Shown here in pieces: positions 5,094-14,200 of a stretch of 21,429 bases of DNA. Positions within the stretch are counted from its first letter, which is position 1. Every line of letters begins with the position of its first letter. This stretch comes from CAZFDT01 sp964518335. Lineage in GTDB: Bacteria > Planctomycetota > Phycisphaerae > Phycisphaerales > Phycisphaeraceae. The stretch spans positions 1 to 21,429 of the forward strand of contig CAZFDT010000085.1 of NCBI GenBank assembly GCA_964518335.1. Direction: 5' to 3'. The notes beneath the pieces were generated by a model. The model had not been told where the DNA came from and did no database searches. It was given only the letters and a program-made list of their open reading frames with translations. Made by a program: the position numbers and the translations under genes.

Positions 5094-8000
5094 ATGCTTG
5101 CACGTTTGATCGAATTGTCGCTGAAGAACCGACTGATGGTGATCTTGATCACGCTGGCCCTGTGCGGGCTGGGCGTGTGGCGTCTGGCCACGCTGCCGGT
5201 GGATGCGTTCCCCGACACCACGCCGGTGCAGGTTCAGATCAACACCGTCGCCCCGGCGCTGAATCCCGAGGAGATCGAGCAGCAGATCACCCTGCCCATT
5301 GAGCTGTCGATCGGCGGGCTGCCGGGGCTGAGCAACGTGCGCTCCGTGTCGAAGTTCGGCTTCTCACAGGTCGTGGCGACGTTCGACGACTCGACCGACA
5401 TCGCCGACGCCCGCCAGTACGTGTCGGAGCGCATCAACGCCGTCGAGCTGTCCGAGGACATCCAGCGGCCGCAGCTTGGCCCGATCGCCACGGGGCTGGG
5501 TGAGATTCTCCACTACATCGTGCGCTCCGACGCCCCCGATCGCACGCTCGAGGAGCTGCGCACGATTCACGACTGGGTCATCAAGCCCGAGCTGCGCAAG
5601 GTCGCCGGCGTCGCGGAAGTCAACACCTGGGGCGGCCAGGTGCGCCAGTACCACGTCGTCGTCTCGCCCCAGGCGCTGCTCAAGTACGACCTCACCCTCG
5701 ATGACGTGTTTGAGGCCATCCAGACCAACAACACCAACGTCGGCGGCGGCCTCATCACCGCCGCGGGCGTCTCGCAGATGGTCCACGGCCTCGGCCGGGT
5801 CACCAACATCGAGCAGATCGAGAACATCGTCGTCGCCTCGTTCGACGGCAACCCGGTCCACGTCCACGATATCGCCGAGGAGGTGCGCATCGATCACGAA
5901 ATCCGCCGCGGCGCCGTCACCGCCGACGGCCGGGGCGAAGTCGTGCTGGGCCTGGCGTTCATGCTCATGGGCGAGAACGGCAAGGTCGTCACCGAAAACC
6001 TCAAACGCCAGCTCGAGCAGGTCCGCCGCGCCCTGCCCGAGGATGTCGTCGTCGAAGTCGTCTATGACCGCACCGAGCTGACCACGGCCGTCATCGGCAC
6101 CGTCAAGCACAACCTGGCGCTGGGCGCGGCCCTGGTCGTCGTGGTCCTGTTCCTGCTGCTGGGCAACATCCGCGCGGGCCTGCTGGTGGCGATCGTCATT
6201 CCCCTGACCATGCTCCTGGCGATCGTGGGTATGTACGAGTTCGCCATCGCCGCGAGCCTGCTGAGCCTGGGCGCGATCGACTTTGGCATCATCATCGACG
6301 GGTCGGTGGTGATGACCGAGGCCAACCTGCGGCGGATCGCCCAGCGCAGCGGCGACCTGGGCCGGCGGCTCACTGCTGCCGAACGCATGGCCGCCGTCGT
6401 CGAGTCGAGCAAGCAGGTCGCCCGCCCGATCGCGTTCGGCATCGGCATCATCCTGATCGTCTTTCTGCCCGTCCTGACCCTCGAAGGCATCGAGGGCAAG
6501 ATGTTCAAGCCCATGGTCTGGACGTTCATGTTCGCCCTGCTGGGCGCGCTGCTCATCGCCCTGACGCTCTCGCCCGTGCTGGGCTATTACTTCCTGCCGA
6601 GCAAGCCGCGCCACCGGGATGGGTTCTTCGACCGCACCATGACCCGCGCCTACGCCGCCTGCCTGGCGTGGGCGGTGCGCGGACGGTGGATCGTGTTGCC
6701 CGCCGTGGTGACGCTGCTGGCACTCACCGCCTGGCAGGCCACGCGCCTCGGCGGCGAGTTCCTCCCACGCCTGAGCGAAGGCGCGATCGTCGCCAACACC
6801 ATCCGACTGGCGGGTATCTCCATCGACCAGTCCACCGACTGGAACACGCGCGTCGAGGCGTTATTGATGCGGGCCTTTCCCGACGAGATTCGCCACGTCT
6901 GGAGTCGCATCGGCACCGCCGAAGTCGCCACCGATCCCATGGGCACGGAGCTGACGGACATCTTCATCTCGCTCAAGCCCCGCGCGCAGTGGACCCGTGC
7001 CGCCAGCCAGGCCCAGCTCGTCGCCGCCATCCAGAACGAGCTGGCCGATCAGCCCGGGCTGAACGTTGTCTTCAGCCAACCCATCGAGCTGCGGCTCAAC
7101 GAAATGATCTCCGGCATCCGCTCCGACCTGGGCATCAAGGTCTATGGCGACGACTTCGACGAACTGGTTCGCATCAGCGACGACATCCAACGCGTGCTGC
7201 TGCAGATTCCGGGGGCGTCGGACATTGCCGTGGACCAGGTCACCGGCCAGCCGATGCTGCAGATCCGCATCGATCAGCAGGCGATCGCCCGGCACGGTGT
7301 CCCGGCCCGCTGCGTGCTCGAGTTCGTCGAGGCTCTGGGCGGCCGAAAGGTCGGCGAGGTCTTCGAGGGCCAGCGCCACTTCGACCTGGTCGTCCGCCTG
7401 CCCGACGCCCATCGCCGCGACGCCGACGTGCTGGCCGACACGCTCGTTCCCACCGCGTCGGGCCAGCGGCTGCCCCTGCGCTCGCTGGCGGACATCGATG
7501 ACGTCGAGGGCCTGGCCGCCATCAACCGCGAGTGGGGCCGGCGACTCGTCCGGGTTCAGTGCAACGTGGTCGGCCGGGACGTCACGTCCTTCATCGGCGA
7601 GGCCCGCCGACGAATCGACGAACAGGTCGCCCTGCCCGAAGGCTATGTCGTCGAATGGGGCGGGCAGTTCGAGAACCTCCAGCGCGCCCGCACACGCCTC
7701 ATGCTCGTCGTCCCCATCACCCTCCTGCTGGTGTTCCTGCTGCTCTACCTGAGCATGCGGAACATGCGCGACGTGCTGCTGATCTACACCGGCATCCCCT
7801 TCGCCCTCATCGGCGGGGTGTACGCGCTGTGGCTGCGCGGCATCCCCTTCAGCGTCAGCGCCGCCATCGGGTTCATCGCCCTCTCCGGCATCGCCGTGCT
7901 TAACGGCCAGATCATGGTCGCCGCCATCCGCACCTTTCTCGACGAACGCCAGCCCCTGCGCGACGCCGTCATGAACGCCGCACGCCAACGCCTGCGACCC

Positions 8001-8216
8001 GTCCTCGCCACCGCCGTCACCGACGCCGTCGGCTTCCTCCCCATGGCCATCTCCACCGGCGTCGGCGCCGAAGTCCAACGCCCCCTCGCCACCGTCGTCA
8101 TCGGCGGCGTCGCCACCTCCACCCTCCTCACACTCTTCGTGCTGCCCACGCTCTTCCTCATCCTCGGACAAACAGAGTCTTGGTCCGCGCCGTCTTCGCC
8201 CGAGGCGGAGGCGTGA
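5094..8216 (+). CDS. CzcA/CusA-family heavy-metal efflux RND pump, divalent-cation type
   Basis: This is the inner-membrane, proton-driven pump of the tripartite system; its 1040 residues match the family. ATG 5094 has ggag (5083-5086) at 7 bases. The N-terminus LSLKNRLMVILITLALCGLG is the first membrane helix, followed by LPVDAFPDTTPVQVQI, a hallmark of heavy-metal RND proteins. The fourth-helix proton relay reads DFGIIIDGSVVMTE, placing acidic residues at D396, D402 and E409. This matches the DFGIIVDGAVV..E pattern of CzcA-like (Zn/Co/Cd/Ni) pumps rather than the MVDAAIVMIEN pattern of Cu/Ag pumps such as CusA. The periplasmic region has FLPRLSEGAI and GIRSDLGIKVYGDD, again CzcA-like. The final helices end at ILGQTES and a short hydrophilic tail. 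Only 30 bases separate the stop from the convergent operon, and I see no terminator there. The exact metal is uncertain. Confidence 0.95.
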   Translation: MLARLIELSLKNRLMVILITLALCGLGVWRLATLPVDAFPDTTPVQVQINTVAPALNPEEIEQQITLPIELSIGGLPGLSNVRSVSKFGFSQVVATFDDSTDIADARQYVSERINAVELSEDIQRPQLGPIATGLGEILHYIVRSDAPDRTLEELRTIHDWVIKPELRKVAGVAEVNTWGGQVRQYHVVVSPQALLKYDLTLDDVFEAIQTNNTNVGGGLITAAGVSQMVHGLGRVTNIEQIENIVVASFDGNPVHVHDIAEEVRIDHEIRRGAVTADGRGEVVLGLAFMLMGENGKVVTENLKRQLEQVRRALPEDVVVEVVYDRTELTTAVIGTVKHNLALGAALVVVVLFLLLGNIRAGLLVAIVIPLTMLLAIVGMYEFAIAASLLSLGAIDFGIIIDGSVVMTEANLRRIAQRSGDLGRRLTAAERMAAVVESSKQVARPIAFGIGIILIVFLPVLTLEGIEGKMFKPMVWTFMFALLGALLIALTLSPVLGYYFLPSKPRHRDGFFDRTMTRAYAACLAWAVRGRWIVLPAVVTLLALTAWQATRLGGEFLPRLSEGAIVANTIRLAGISIDQSTDWNTRVEALLMRAFPDEIRHVWSRIGTAEVATDPMGTELTDIFISLKPRAQWTRAASQAQLVAAIQNELADQPGLNVVFSQPIELRLNEMISGIRSDLGIKVYGDDFDELVRISDDIQRVLLQIPGASDIAVDQVTGQPMLQIRIDQQAIARHGVPARCVLEFVEALGGRKVGEVFEGQRHFDLVVRLPDAHRRDADVLADTLVPTASGQRLPLRSLADIDDVEGLAAINREWGRRLVRVQCNVVGRDVTSFIGEARRRIDEQVALPEGYVVEWGGQFENLQRARTRLMLVVPITLLLVFLLLYLSMRNMRDVLLIYTGIPFALIGGVYALWLRGIPFSVSAAIGFIALSGIAVLNGQIMVAAIRTFLDERQPLRDAVMNAARQRLRPVLATAVTDAVGFLPMAISTGVGAEVQRPLATVVIGGVATSTLLTLFVLPTLFLILGQTESWSAPSSPEAEA

Positions 8217-8246
8217 CCGCATGGCGATGGTGAGGGCGAGGCGACG

Positions 8247-9461
8247 TCAAGGCTCGCGGGGGACGCGGATCAGCACGATGGCGTCGGTGAGGCGGACGCG
8301 ATCGAGCGTCGGGCCGTGCAGACCGGGGTCGAGTGTGAACGTGATCTTGCCGGCGCGGACGGGCAGATTGATTGTGGCGGCGGGATTGGCGCTGTTGAGC
8401 GACAGGCGCAGCACCGGTGCGCCGTCCACGGCGACGATCAAGGCGCAGTCGGCCAGTGGCCGCGCATGTGCCGGGACGTCTTCGAGGGCGAGCTCGACGC
8501 GGGCGGCAAGTCGCTGCGCGCCGTCGGGCAGCTCGATCTCGACGGCGACGGGCGCGTGCAGGTGCAGTTGATCGTCGCTCACGCGTGGCGGCCAGGCCAC
8601 GCCGAAGACGCGCCCGCCGGTGATGGTGCGCCACGGCAGGTCCGTCAACTGCACCAGCGACAGACCCGAACCCGACAGATCGATGCGGCGAAAGGCGTGC
8701 AGCGGCCAAGTCGCCTGCCTCGTGCCGCCCAGCAGGGCCACGGTCGCACGCAGGCGGTCGCCTTCGATCGCAAACGACGACACGCCCAATCGACTGCCGT
8801 CGGTCAGCAGCAGGCGGTCCAGGCTCTCGAGTCGTCGTGGATTGGACATCACGACCGCCGCGAGGCGCTCCAGCGGGGCTTCGACCAGTTGCTCGGATCC
8901 CTGCACGCGCAACGCGACGAGGCGTTCGAGAAAACCTTCGATCACGTCGCCGTTGACCAACACCACGCGATCCGACGCCGGTTGCTCGCTGCGGCCGGGG
9001 GGCCTGCCCAGCCAGAGCATGGCCAGCTCGTCGAGCGTCACGTCGATGCGTCCCAGACCGTCGTGCGACCACTGCAGCGATTGTCCGTCGGCGGCGACGC
9101 CTTCGAGTCGTCCCGCCAGCCGAGTGCCGTCGATCAGCTCGATCGCGCCCGTGGCGGCGGACGCTGCTTCGTCGGGCGTGGCGGCGTCCGCCGGCGAAGG
9201 CGGGAAGCCGCGAATCTGCACGTAATCGGTCAGCGGGGCGCGACGCAACTGGCGGGTCTGATCGAAGTATCCGATCTGGCCGTCGCGGACCGACGTGAGG
9301 TGGATGGCCTGCGGCTGCAGGTCCGGGCCCACCAGTGTCACGGGCGTGACGGCGAAGGCTCGCACGCCGCCGAGGCCCAGCGTCAGCACGGCGCAGATGA
9401 AAGTGCGCCGCCATGACGTGGCGGCGTGGCGACGTGGCGACGTGGTGGTGTGTGTCCTCAT
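8247..9461 (-). CDS. Secreted protein with three DG-type beta repeats and an NPCBM-like C-terminus
   Basis: The last gene of the minus-strand operon encodes 404 residues. I choose ATG 9461 because it overlaps the stop of the preceding gene (ATGA, 9461-9458) and is followed by a basic N-terminus and a hydrophobic stretch (about 21-37), a plausible signal peptide; longer versions would run into the upstream gene. Three related segments follow, each starting with a hydrophobic strand and a D/N-G turn: IELIDGTRLAGRL near 107, VVLVNGDVIEGFL near 166 and LLLTDGSRLG near 217. The C-terminal part (about 278-400: VFGVAW, LPDGAQRLAARVEL, LIVAVDGAPVLRL, then ITFTLDPG) resembles the NPCBM carbohydrate-binding fold, a weak match made by eye. 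It is probably exported and may bind surface glycans or a partner. The first codons contain an 8-bp tandem repeat. Confidence 0.75.
   Translation of the reverse strand: MRTHTTTSPRRHAATSWRRTFICAVLTLGLGGVRAFAVTPVTLVGPDLQPQAIHLTSVRDGQIGYFDQTRQLRRAPLTDYVQIRGFPPSPADAATPDEAASAATGAIELIDGTRLAGRLEGVAADGQSLQWSHDGLGRIDVTLDELAMLWLGRPPGRSEQPASDRVVLVNGDVIEGFLERLVALRVQGSEQLVEAPLERLAAVVMSNPRRLESLDRLLLTDGSRLGVSSFAIEGDRLRATVALLGGTRQATWPLHAFRRIDLSGSGLSLVQLTDLPWRTITGGRVFGVAWPPRVSDDQLHLHAPVAVEIELPDGAQRLAARVELALEDVPAHARPLADCALIVAVDGAPVLRLSLNSANPAATINLPVRAGKITFTLDPGLHGPTLDRVRLTDAIVLIRVPREP
9414..9453. repeat. 8-bp tandem repeat inside the 5' end of the 404-residue gene
   Basis: On the plus strand the units are tgacgtgg (9414-9421), cggcgtgg (9422-9429), cgacgtgg (9430-9437) and cgacgtgg (9438-9445), followed by a degraded tggtgtgt. 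On the coding strand this is a CCACGTCG series and encodes the Thr/Ser/Arg/His-rich start of the protein. Confidence 0.75.
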
Positions 9462-10540
9462 CGTTGAAAGATCGGCAGCAGGCGGTTGGGCACTTGCAGG
9501 ATAATGAGCGCCATGGCGGTGCCGTAGGCTTCGCCGTGGTCGCTGGACCAGGCGCCGTTGGCGTCCTGCCGGCCGACGAGTTCGTCGCGAATGCGGGGGA
9601 ACCACTCGGCCCAGTACTTGCCGCCGGCCAGATACATGGCCTGCACGGCGTAGTAGTGGCCATAGAAGTAGTGCCCGCCGCCGTGGTATTGCATGGACCG
9701 TTGCGAGCGTAACAGGTAGTCCAGACCCTTGTTGAGGGCTTCATCCTCATAGACGCCGGCGTAATAGAGTGCGGCGACGCCCGCCGCCGATCGAGGGAAC
9801 GCCGATCCGCCGCTGGTGCGCATGTACTTGAATCCGCCGTCGCTGGGGTTCTGGCACTCGCGCACGTAGGCGATGGCGCGATCGATGGTGGCCTTGGGCA
9901 CGCTCAGGCCGGCATTGCGTGCCGAACGAAGGGCCATGACCTGGCAGATGGTGACGGAGATGTCGGCGTCGTAGGGCACGGGGTGATAGCGCCAGCCGCC
10001 CTCGGGGTTCTGGGTGGTGACGATGAGTCGGGTGGCTTTGACCAGGGCCTCGCGGCAGCGCGGGTCGCCGGTCATGCCGTAGATTTCGCCGAGGAAAAGC
10101 GTGGCGAATCCGTGGGAGTACATGGGCCCGTGCGAGGCGTCGGCGGCGACCAGGCCGGTCTCCTGCGCCACGGAGAGGATGAAGCGCAGGCCGCGCTCGA
10201 CGTGGTCGCCGTAAGCCCCGCGGCCCGGCAGGTTGCCGTCGGCCATGAGGGCGATGCACGCCAGCGACGTGACTCCACTATGCCGACCGAGTCGATCGGC
10301 GCCCCAACTTCCGTCAGGCTGCTGCATGGCCACCAGCGCCCGCAGCCCCCGGTCCACTGCCTCACGCGACTGCGGCGTGATCTCGACGAACTCGACCGTC
10401 TCGGCGCCGCGCTGGGGTTCGGCTTGCGCCCAAGCGCCAAAACGCAAAAAGGCAAAAAGAGAAAAACCTAAGGCAAAGACAGAAAAGGCCTTTGCTGGCC
10501 TTAGCGTTCTAGCGTTGCGGCGTGTTAGCGTTCTCCTCAT
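9458..10540 (-). CDS. Secreted prenyltransferase/squalene-cyclase-type alpha/alpha repeat protein
   Basis: The 360-residue product has the repeats of the squalene-hopene cyclase fold: QQPDGSWG (73-80), QNPEGGWRY (177-185), CQNPSDGGFKY (229-239) and RQDANGAW (324-331), each opening an alpha-helical pair. A signal peptide ends near AWAQA (residue 40), so it is exported, unlike true cyclases, and it is only about half their length. DADIS at 191-195 lies where cyclases carry the acidic DXDD motif; here the fourth position is Ile. I therefore doubt cyclase activity and favour a binding scaffold, as in other alpha/alpha toroid proteins. ATG 10540 overlaps the upstream stop (ATGA, 10540-10537), and its own stop overlaps the start of the 404-residue gene. 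The signal peptide is encoded by tandem repeat DNA and is much richer in A and T than the surroundings. Confidence 0.85.
   Translation of the reverse strand: MRRTLTRRNARTLRPAKAFSVFALGFSLFAFLRFGAWAQAEPQRGAETVEFVEITPQSREAVDRGLRALVAMQQPDGSWGADRLGRHSGVTSLACIALMADGNLPGRGAYGDHVERGLRFILSVAQETGLVAADASHGPMYSHGFATLFLGEIYGMTGDPRCREALVKATRLIVTTQNPEGGWRYHPVPYDADISVTICQVMALRSARNAGLSVPKATIDRAIAYVRECQNPSDGGFKYMRTSGGSAFPRSAAGVAALYYAGVYEDEALNKGLDYLLRSQRSMQYHGGGHYFYGHYYAVQAMYLAGGKYWAEWFPRIRDELVGRQDANGAWSSDHGEAYGTAMALIILQVPNRLLPIFQR
10424..10533. repeat. 7-bp and 8-bp tandem repeats encoding a signal peptide
   Basis: Plus-strand octamers tagcgttc (10502-10509), tagcgttg (10510-10517), cggcgtgt (10518-10525) and tagcgttc (10526-10533) form one tract. 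Beside it, A-rich heptamer-spaced units such as gccaaaa, cgcaaaa, aggcaaa and again aggcaaa (between 10436 and 10484) form a second. On the coding strand the second tract has a 21-base (7-codon) period that gives FSVFALG then FSLFAFL in the hydrophobic core of the signal peptide. Confidence 0.7.
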
Positions 10541-11280
10541 CGGCCCTCCTCTGCCAATCGCTTGTAATACTGCTCGGTGAGGTCGCGGTAGATCGGGCTG
10601 AACTTTTCGCGGGTGCCTTCGAGCAGCTGATCGCGCAGGCGCGGCGGGAGGTTGCCCCACTCGGCACGTTGCTCCTCGATGGGGCGTGTGGCTTCGCCTT
10701 GACGGGGATCGCTTGGGCTGCGCACGCCGGGCGAACTCTCCTGGCCCTCGCCTTGACTCTGCTGGCCATCCTGACCCTGGTTCTGTCCGCTGCCTTGCTG
10801 CTGGCCCTGGCCCTGATTCTGAGCGCTGCCGGACTGCTGACCCTGGCTCTGGCCCTGCGACTGGCCGCTGCTGCCGCCGCCGGACGAGCTTTGCTGTTGT
10901 TGCTTCTTGGCTTCCTCGATCACGCGGTCGAGCTTGGCGAGGATCTCCTCCTGCTGCCGCTGCGTGGTGAGGCTCGGGTCCAGATCGCGCCCAAGTCGAT
11001 GCGACACCTCTTCCATGTCCGCAATCGCCTGCTCCAGAACGTCGGCGGCGCCCTGACCCTGCAACCGCCGGGCGACCTCGGGGTCCAACGGCACGTCGGA
11101 CGGCGGCGCGGGTGCGTCCGATGGCGGCGGCGTCAGATCGAGCAGGTCGTCGAGAGAAGGCTGCTGGGCAAGAGCAACAGCCGCGCTGCAGACCAGAAAC
11201 GCAGAGCCTGTGAGAACGGCCGGCCAGGGACGAGGCGCCGCCGCTCGCGCCACATTGGTATCGGGTCTCTTCACGATCAT
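10537..11280 (-). CDS. Secreted Gln/Gly/Ser-rich protein with conserved C-terminal helix, 247 residues
   Basis: The function is unknown. A signal peptide (hydrophobic about 21-37, cleavage near ALA at 36-38) is followed by an acidic, Pro-rich segment, then a helical region (about 66-126) with heptad-like character, then a low-complexity linker of Gln, Gly and Ser (127-182). The last 40 residues (WGNLPPRLRDQLLEG then KFSPIYRDLTEQYYKRLAEE) look folded and, from memory, are the best conserved part of similar proteins in planctomycete operons of this kind. ATG 11280 overlaps the stop of the coiled-coil gene (ATGA, 11280-11277), and its own stop overlaps the start of the squalene-cyclase-like gene, so the four last genes are translationally coupled. 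It may bridge the coiled-coil protein and the exported repeat protein, which is inferred from position only. Confidence 0.75.
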   Translation of the reverse strand: MIVKRPDTNVARAAAPRPWPAVLTGSAFLVCSAAVALAQQPSLDDLLDLTPPPSDAPAPPSDVPLDPEVARRLQGQGAADVLEQAIADMEEVSHRLGRDLDPSLTTQRQQEEILAKLDRVIEEAKKQQQQSSSGGGSSGQSQGQSQGQQSGSAQNQGQGQQQGSGQNQGQDGQQSQGEGQESSPGVRSPSDPRQGEATRPIEEQRAEWGNLPPRLRDQLLEGTREKFSPIYRDLTEQYYKRLAEEGR

Positions 11281-14200
11281 TCTCCACCTCCCATCGGGTT
11301 GCTCACCTTCTCAATCAGACGCGAGCCCAGGTCGGAGAGTTCGCGCTGCTGGGCGGACAGATCGATGAGACGGTTCCGCAGGCCGGGCCCATCGGGAGTG
11401 GCGCGGAGGATGCCGTCGAGAGCGCGGGTCTGTTGATAGATCGCCTCCTGCGTGCCGCGGATGAGCTTGAGCTCGGCCACGGGGGGGATGAGCTGCGGCG
11501 GCTGCCCGCCACCGCCACCGCCGCTCTGGTCGTCGTCGCGAAACGCTTCATCGCGGCGAGCATCCTTCAACGCTTCGGCCATCGCCGTCAGCCTGGCCTG
11601 GATCATCTCCTGGTCGAAGAGCACGTTGGCGTCGCTCTGGCCGGCGCGTAGCTGGCGGGCGACGCGTGCCGCCGACTCGTCGATACGGCGATGGGCCTGC
11701 AGAAACACGAGGGTCTGCTCGACCTTCTCGCGCAACTCGGCGGCGGCGATCTGCAGGTCGGCTTCTTCGTGGCCCAGTTGCACCATGTCCGCGCGCTGAC
11801 GCCGATCCATCCGCTCCACCTGCGTCAACACCGCCGTGCGCTGGCGAATGTCCGCCTGTTGTGCCGCCAGTCTGCGATAGGCCTCCTCCAACTCGTGACG
11901 CTGCTGGTCGGTCATTTCCTGCTCCGCCTGATGGCGGGCCTGCTCCACCAACGTCAGCGCTTCCTGAAGATACGCCAGCGACTGGCGCTCACCCAGCTCG
12001 GCGTCGGCGCGCTGGTCGCCGCGCAGACCGGCGATCGCCGCTGCCTGCTCGACCACCGCCTTGCCGATCACATCGGCGGCGGCCTGCGTCTCCATGGCCT
12101 TGCGGGCGTCGGCCTCCACCGACATCGTGTTGCGGCGCAGACCGCTCATGCCCTCGTCCAAACCCGCCAGCGCCTGGCCCGGTGGAACCTGCTCCAGCCG
12201 CGCCAACTGCACCTTCTGCTGCTCGACCAGCTTGCGAATCAGCTCGGCCAACTGCGCCAGCCGGCGACGAAGCATCTCCTGGCGCTTCTGCTCCTGTGAA
12301 CCCAGCGCCGACATCATCTGCTGCATCGTGTCGATGGCGCCAAGCTGCTGTTGACCGGCGTCAGACAGCTTGTTCTCGCCGGTGGATTGCGACGCCCTGT
12401 CCATTTGCGGCGACAGGCCCTGGCGCTGGGCGATCGCCGCCGCCTCGCGCAGCGCCTGCGACGCGGCCTGGTCCTGATCGCTGTCGCCCTGGCGCTGCAA
12501 TGCGTCGGCGGTGGCCTGCATCTGCCGAGCCATCTCCTCGGCCTGACGCGCCAGCGACGCCTGGCGGTCCGACAGCTCGCCCAACTCGCGCTGGGCCTGC
12601 GGCGGCAGATCGTCGGGACGCTGACCGGCGGTCTGCGGCAGCATGCGCCGCGTGTCGTCTGTGATCTGCTCCTGCTGCGTGAGCATCTGGCGGAGCTGCA
12701 ACTGCAGCGTCAGCGCGTCGCGCCCCTGGTCGAGCAGTGCGATCAGCTCGCCCAGCGCGTCGCGCGTCTGCTGCTGCTGCGCACGGGCCTCTTCGAGTCG
12801 CTCCCTCGCCTGGGCACGCGACTCCTGCGCAACCGACTGCTGCAGTGAACTGGCCGCCTCCGACGCTGCGCGATCGGCCTGATCGAGCAGTTGGTCGGCG
12901 CGGTCCATCGTCTGCTGCAGCGCCGGCTCGTCGAGCCGATTGCGCGCCAGGCGCTGTCCCAGCGTCCGCAGCGCCTGCTGCTGGGCATTGATGCGGCGAT
13001 CGAGCTGCTGCTGACCGGGCGCCGCCACGGCCGCGTCCTGCTCCATGATCTGCCGCTGCGTGGCTTCGAGCCGAATCGCCTGCTGCCGCACATTGGCCAG
13101 CTCGCTGCGCACCTGGGCGACGAGCGTGGCCACGTCAATGATGAGCAGCTTGCGCGGGGACGACCGCACAGGCTCATGACGCCGGTCGTCCACGGCGTAC
13201 ACGTCCTGGGCGATGCCCGTGAGCGTCACCTCGTCGCCAGGCTGCAGCGCCAGACCGGCGAGTTCGAGCGTGTGAACCAGGCGAAGGCGTGGCGAGCGAC
13301 CCTCCTGCACGGCGACGTCCGCGGTCGTGAGCGTCGCCGCCGTCGTGGCCGCATCGCGCAGGGGCGACTGCACCTCCAGTCGCAACGACTCGATCCCGAC
13401 ATCATCCTGCCCGGCAGCCTCCACGTTCACCTGTGCCGTAGCCAGAACCGACTCGTCGGCAACCGGATCCACCAGCGCCACGGCCGGCGGCCGATCCTCC
13501 ACCGCTTCGATCCGATAGAGCCGATCCGACACGCTGCTCAATCCATGCTCGTCCACGAGATGGATCGGCGTCTGAACCGTGCGTTCGAGCGTGAAGGTGC
13601 GCGTCAACCCCTCGGGCGATCGCATGACCGGCTGGCTGTCGCTGATGCCAGGGATCGCCGCCGATGCCTCCAGATCGGGCAGGGGCTTGTTGAAGGTCAC
13701 TTCCAGTGTGACCGTGGACCCCTGCAGCGCCGATGCGGTGGCCACGGGACCGGTCTGCTCGTCGAGGGAGACCTGCTGCGGCGGGACAAGCCCCACCGCA
13801 TAGGCCGGCGGAGTCATGCCGGCCATGACGCTGCGCACCGCGGGACGGGCAACCATCAGCACGGGCTGGGTGGCCGTCTGATCGTCGCCGGCGCTCATGT
13901 AGAGCTCGACGGTGAAGGCGTCGCGCGAGGTCGAGGCGCCCAGCTCGCCCAGTTCGATGAGTCTTTCGAAACGTCCCCCGCGGCCGGCAGCGCGAGCGCG
14001 CTGCGCCTGATCGCTCATGAGCAACGACTGCCAGCCGCGCACCTGCCCGTCAGCGGTGCGCACGCGAAAGTGGACCCAGGCGCGCATTCCGACGTAGTAA
14101 CCTTCGGTGACGGCGGCCTCGATGCGCAGCGGCGTGTCCGTGGGCCAGACACTATCGCGCATCAGCGACTCGATGGCGGTGCGCTTGGGCCACTGCGCGC

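Noticed and set aside
6861..8222. A 453-codon open frame antisense to the RND pump gene
   Set aside because: The pump on the other strand is unmistakable. The antisense product is a Gly/Asp/Gln-rich shadow without a ribosome binding site.
8217..8246. A bidirectional terminator between the two convergent operons
   Set aside because: The 30 bases contain no stem followed by a T-tract on either strand.
8158..9750. A 530-codon open frame on the minus strand
   Set aside because: It overlaps the 404-residue gene and the end of the squalene-cyclase-like gene in another frame. The translation is Arg/Pro/Ala-rich without domains, as expected from a GC-rich shadow frame.
9458..10540. A functional squalene-hopene cyclase
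   Set aside because: The protein is exported, about half the usual length, and lacks a complete DXDD motif; only the repeat fold is supported.
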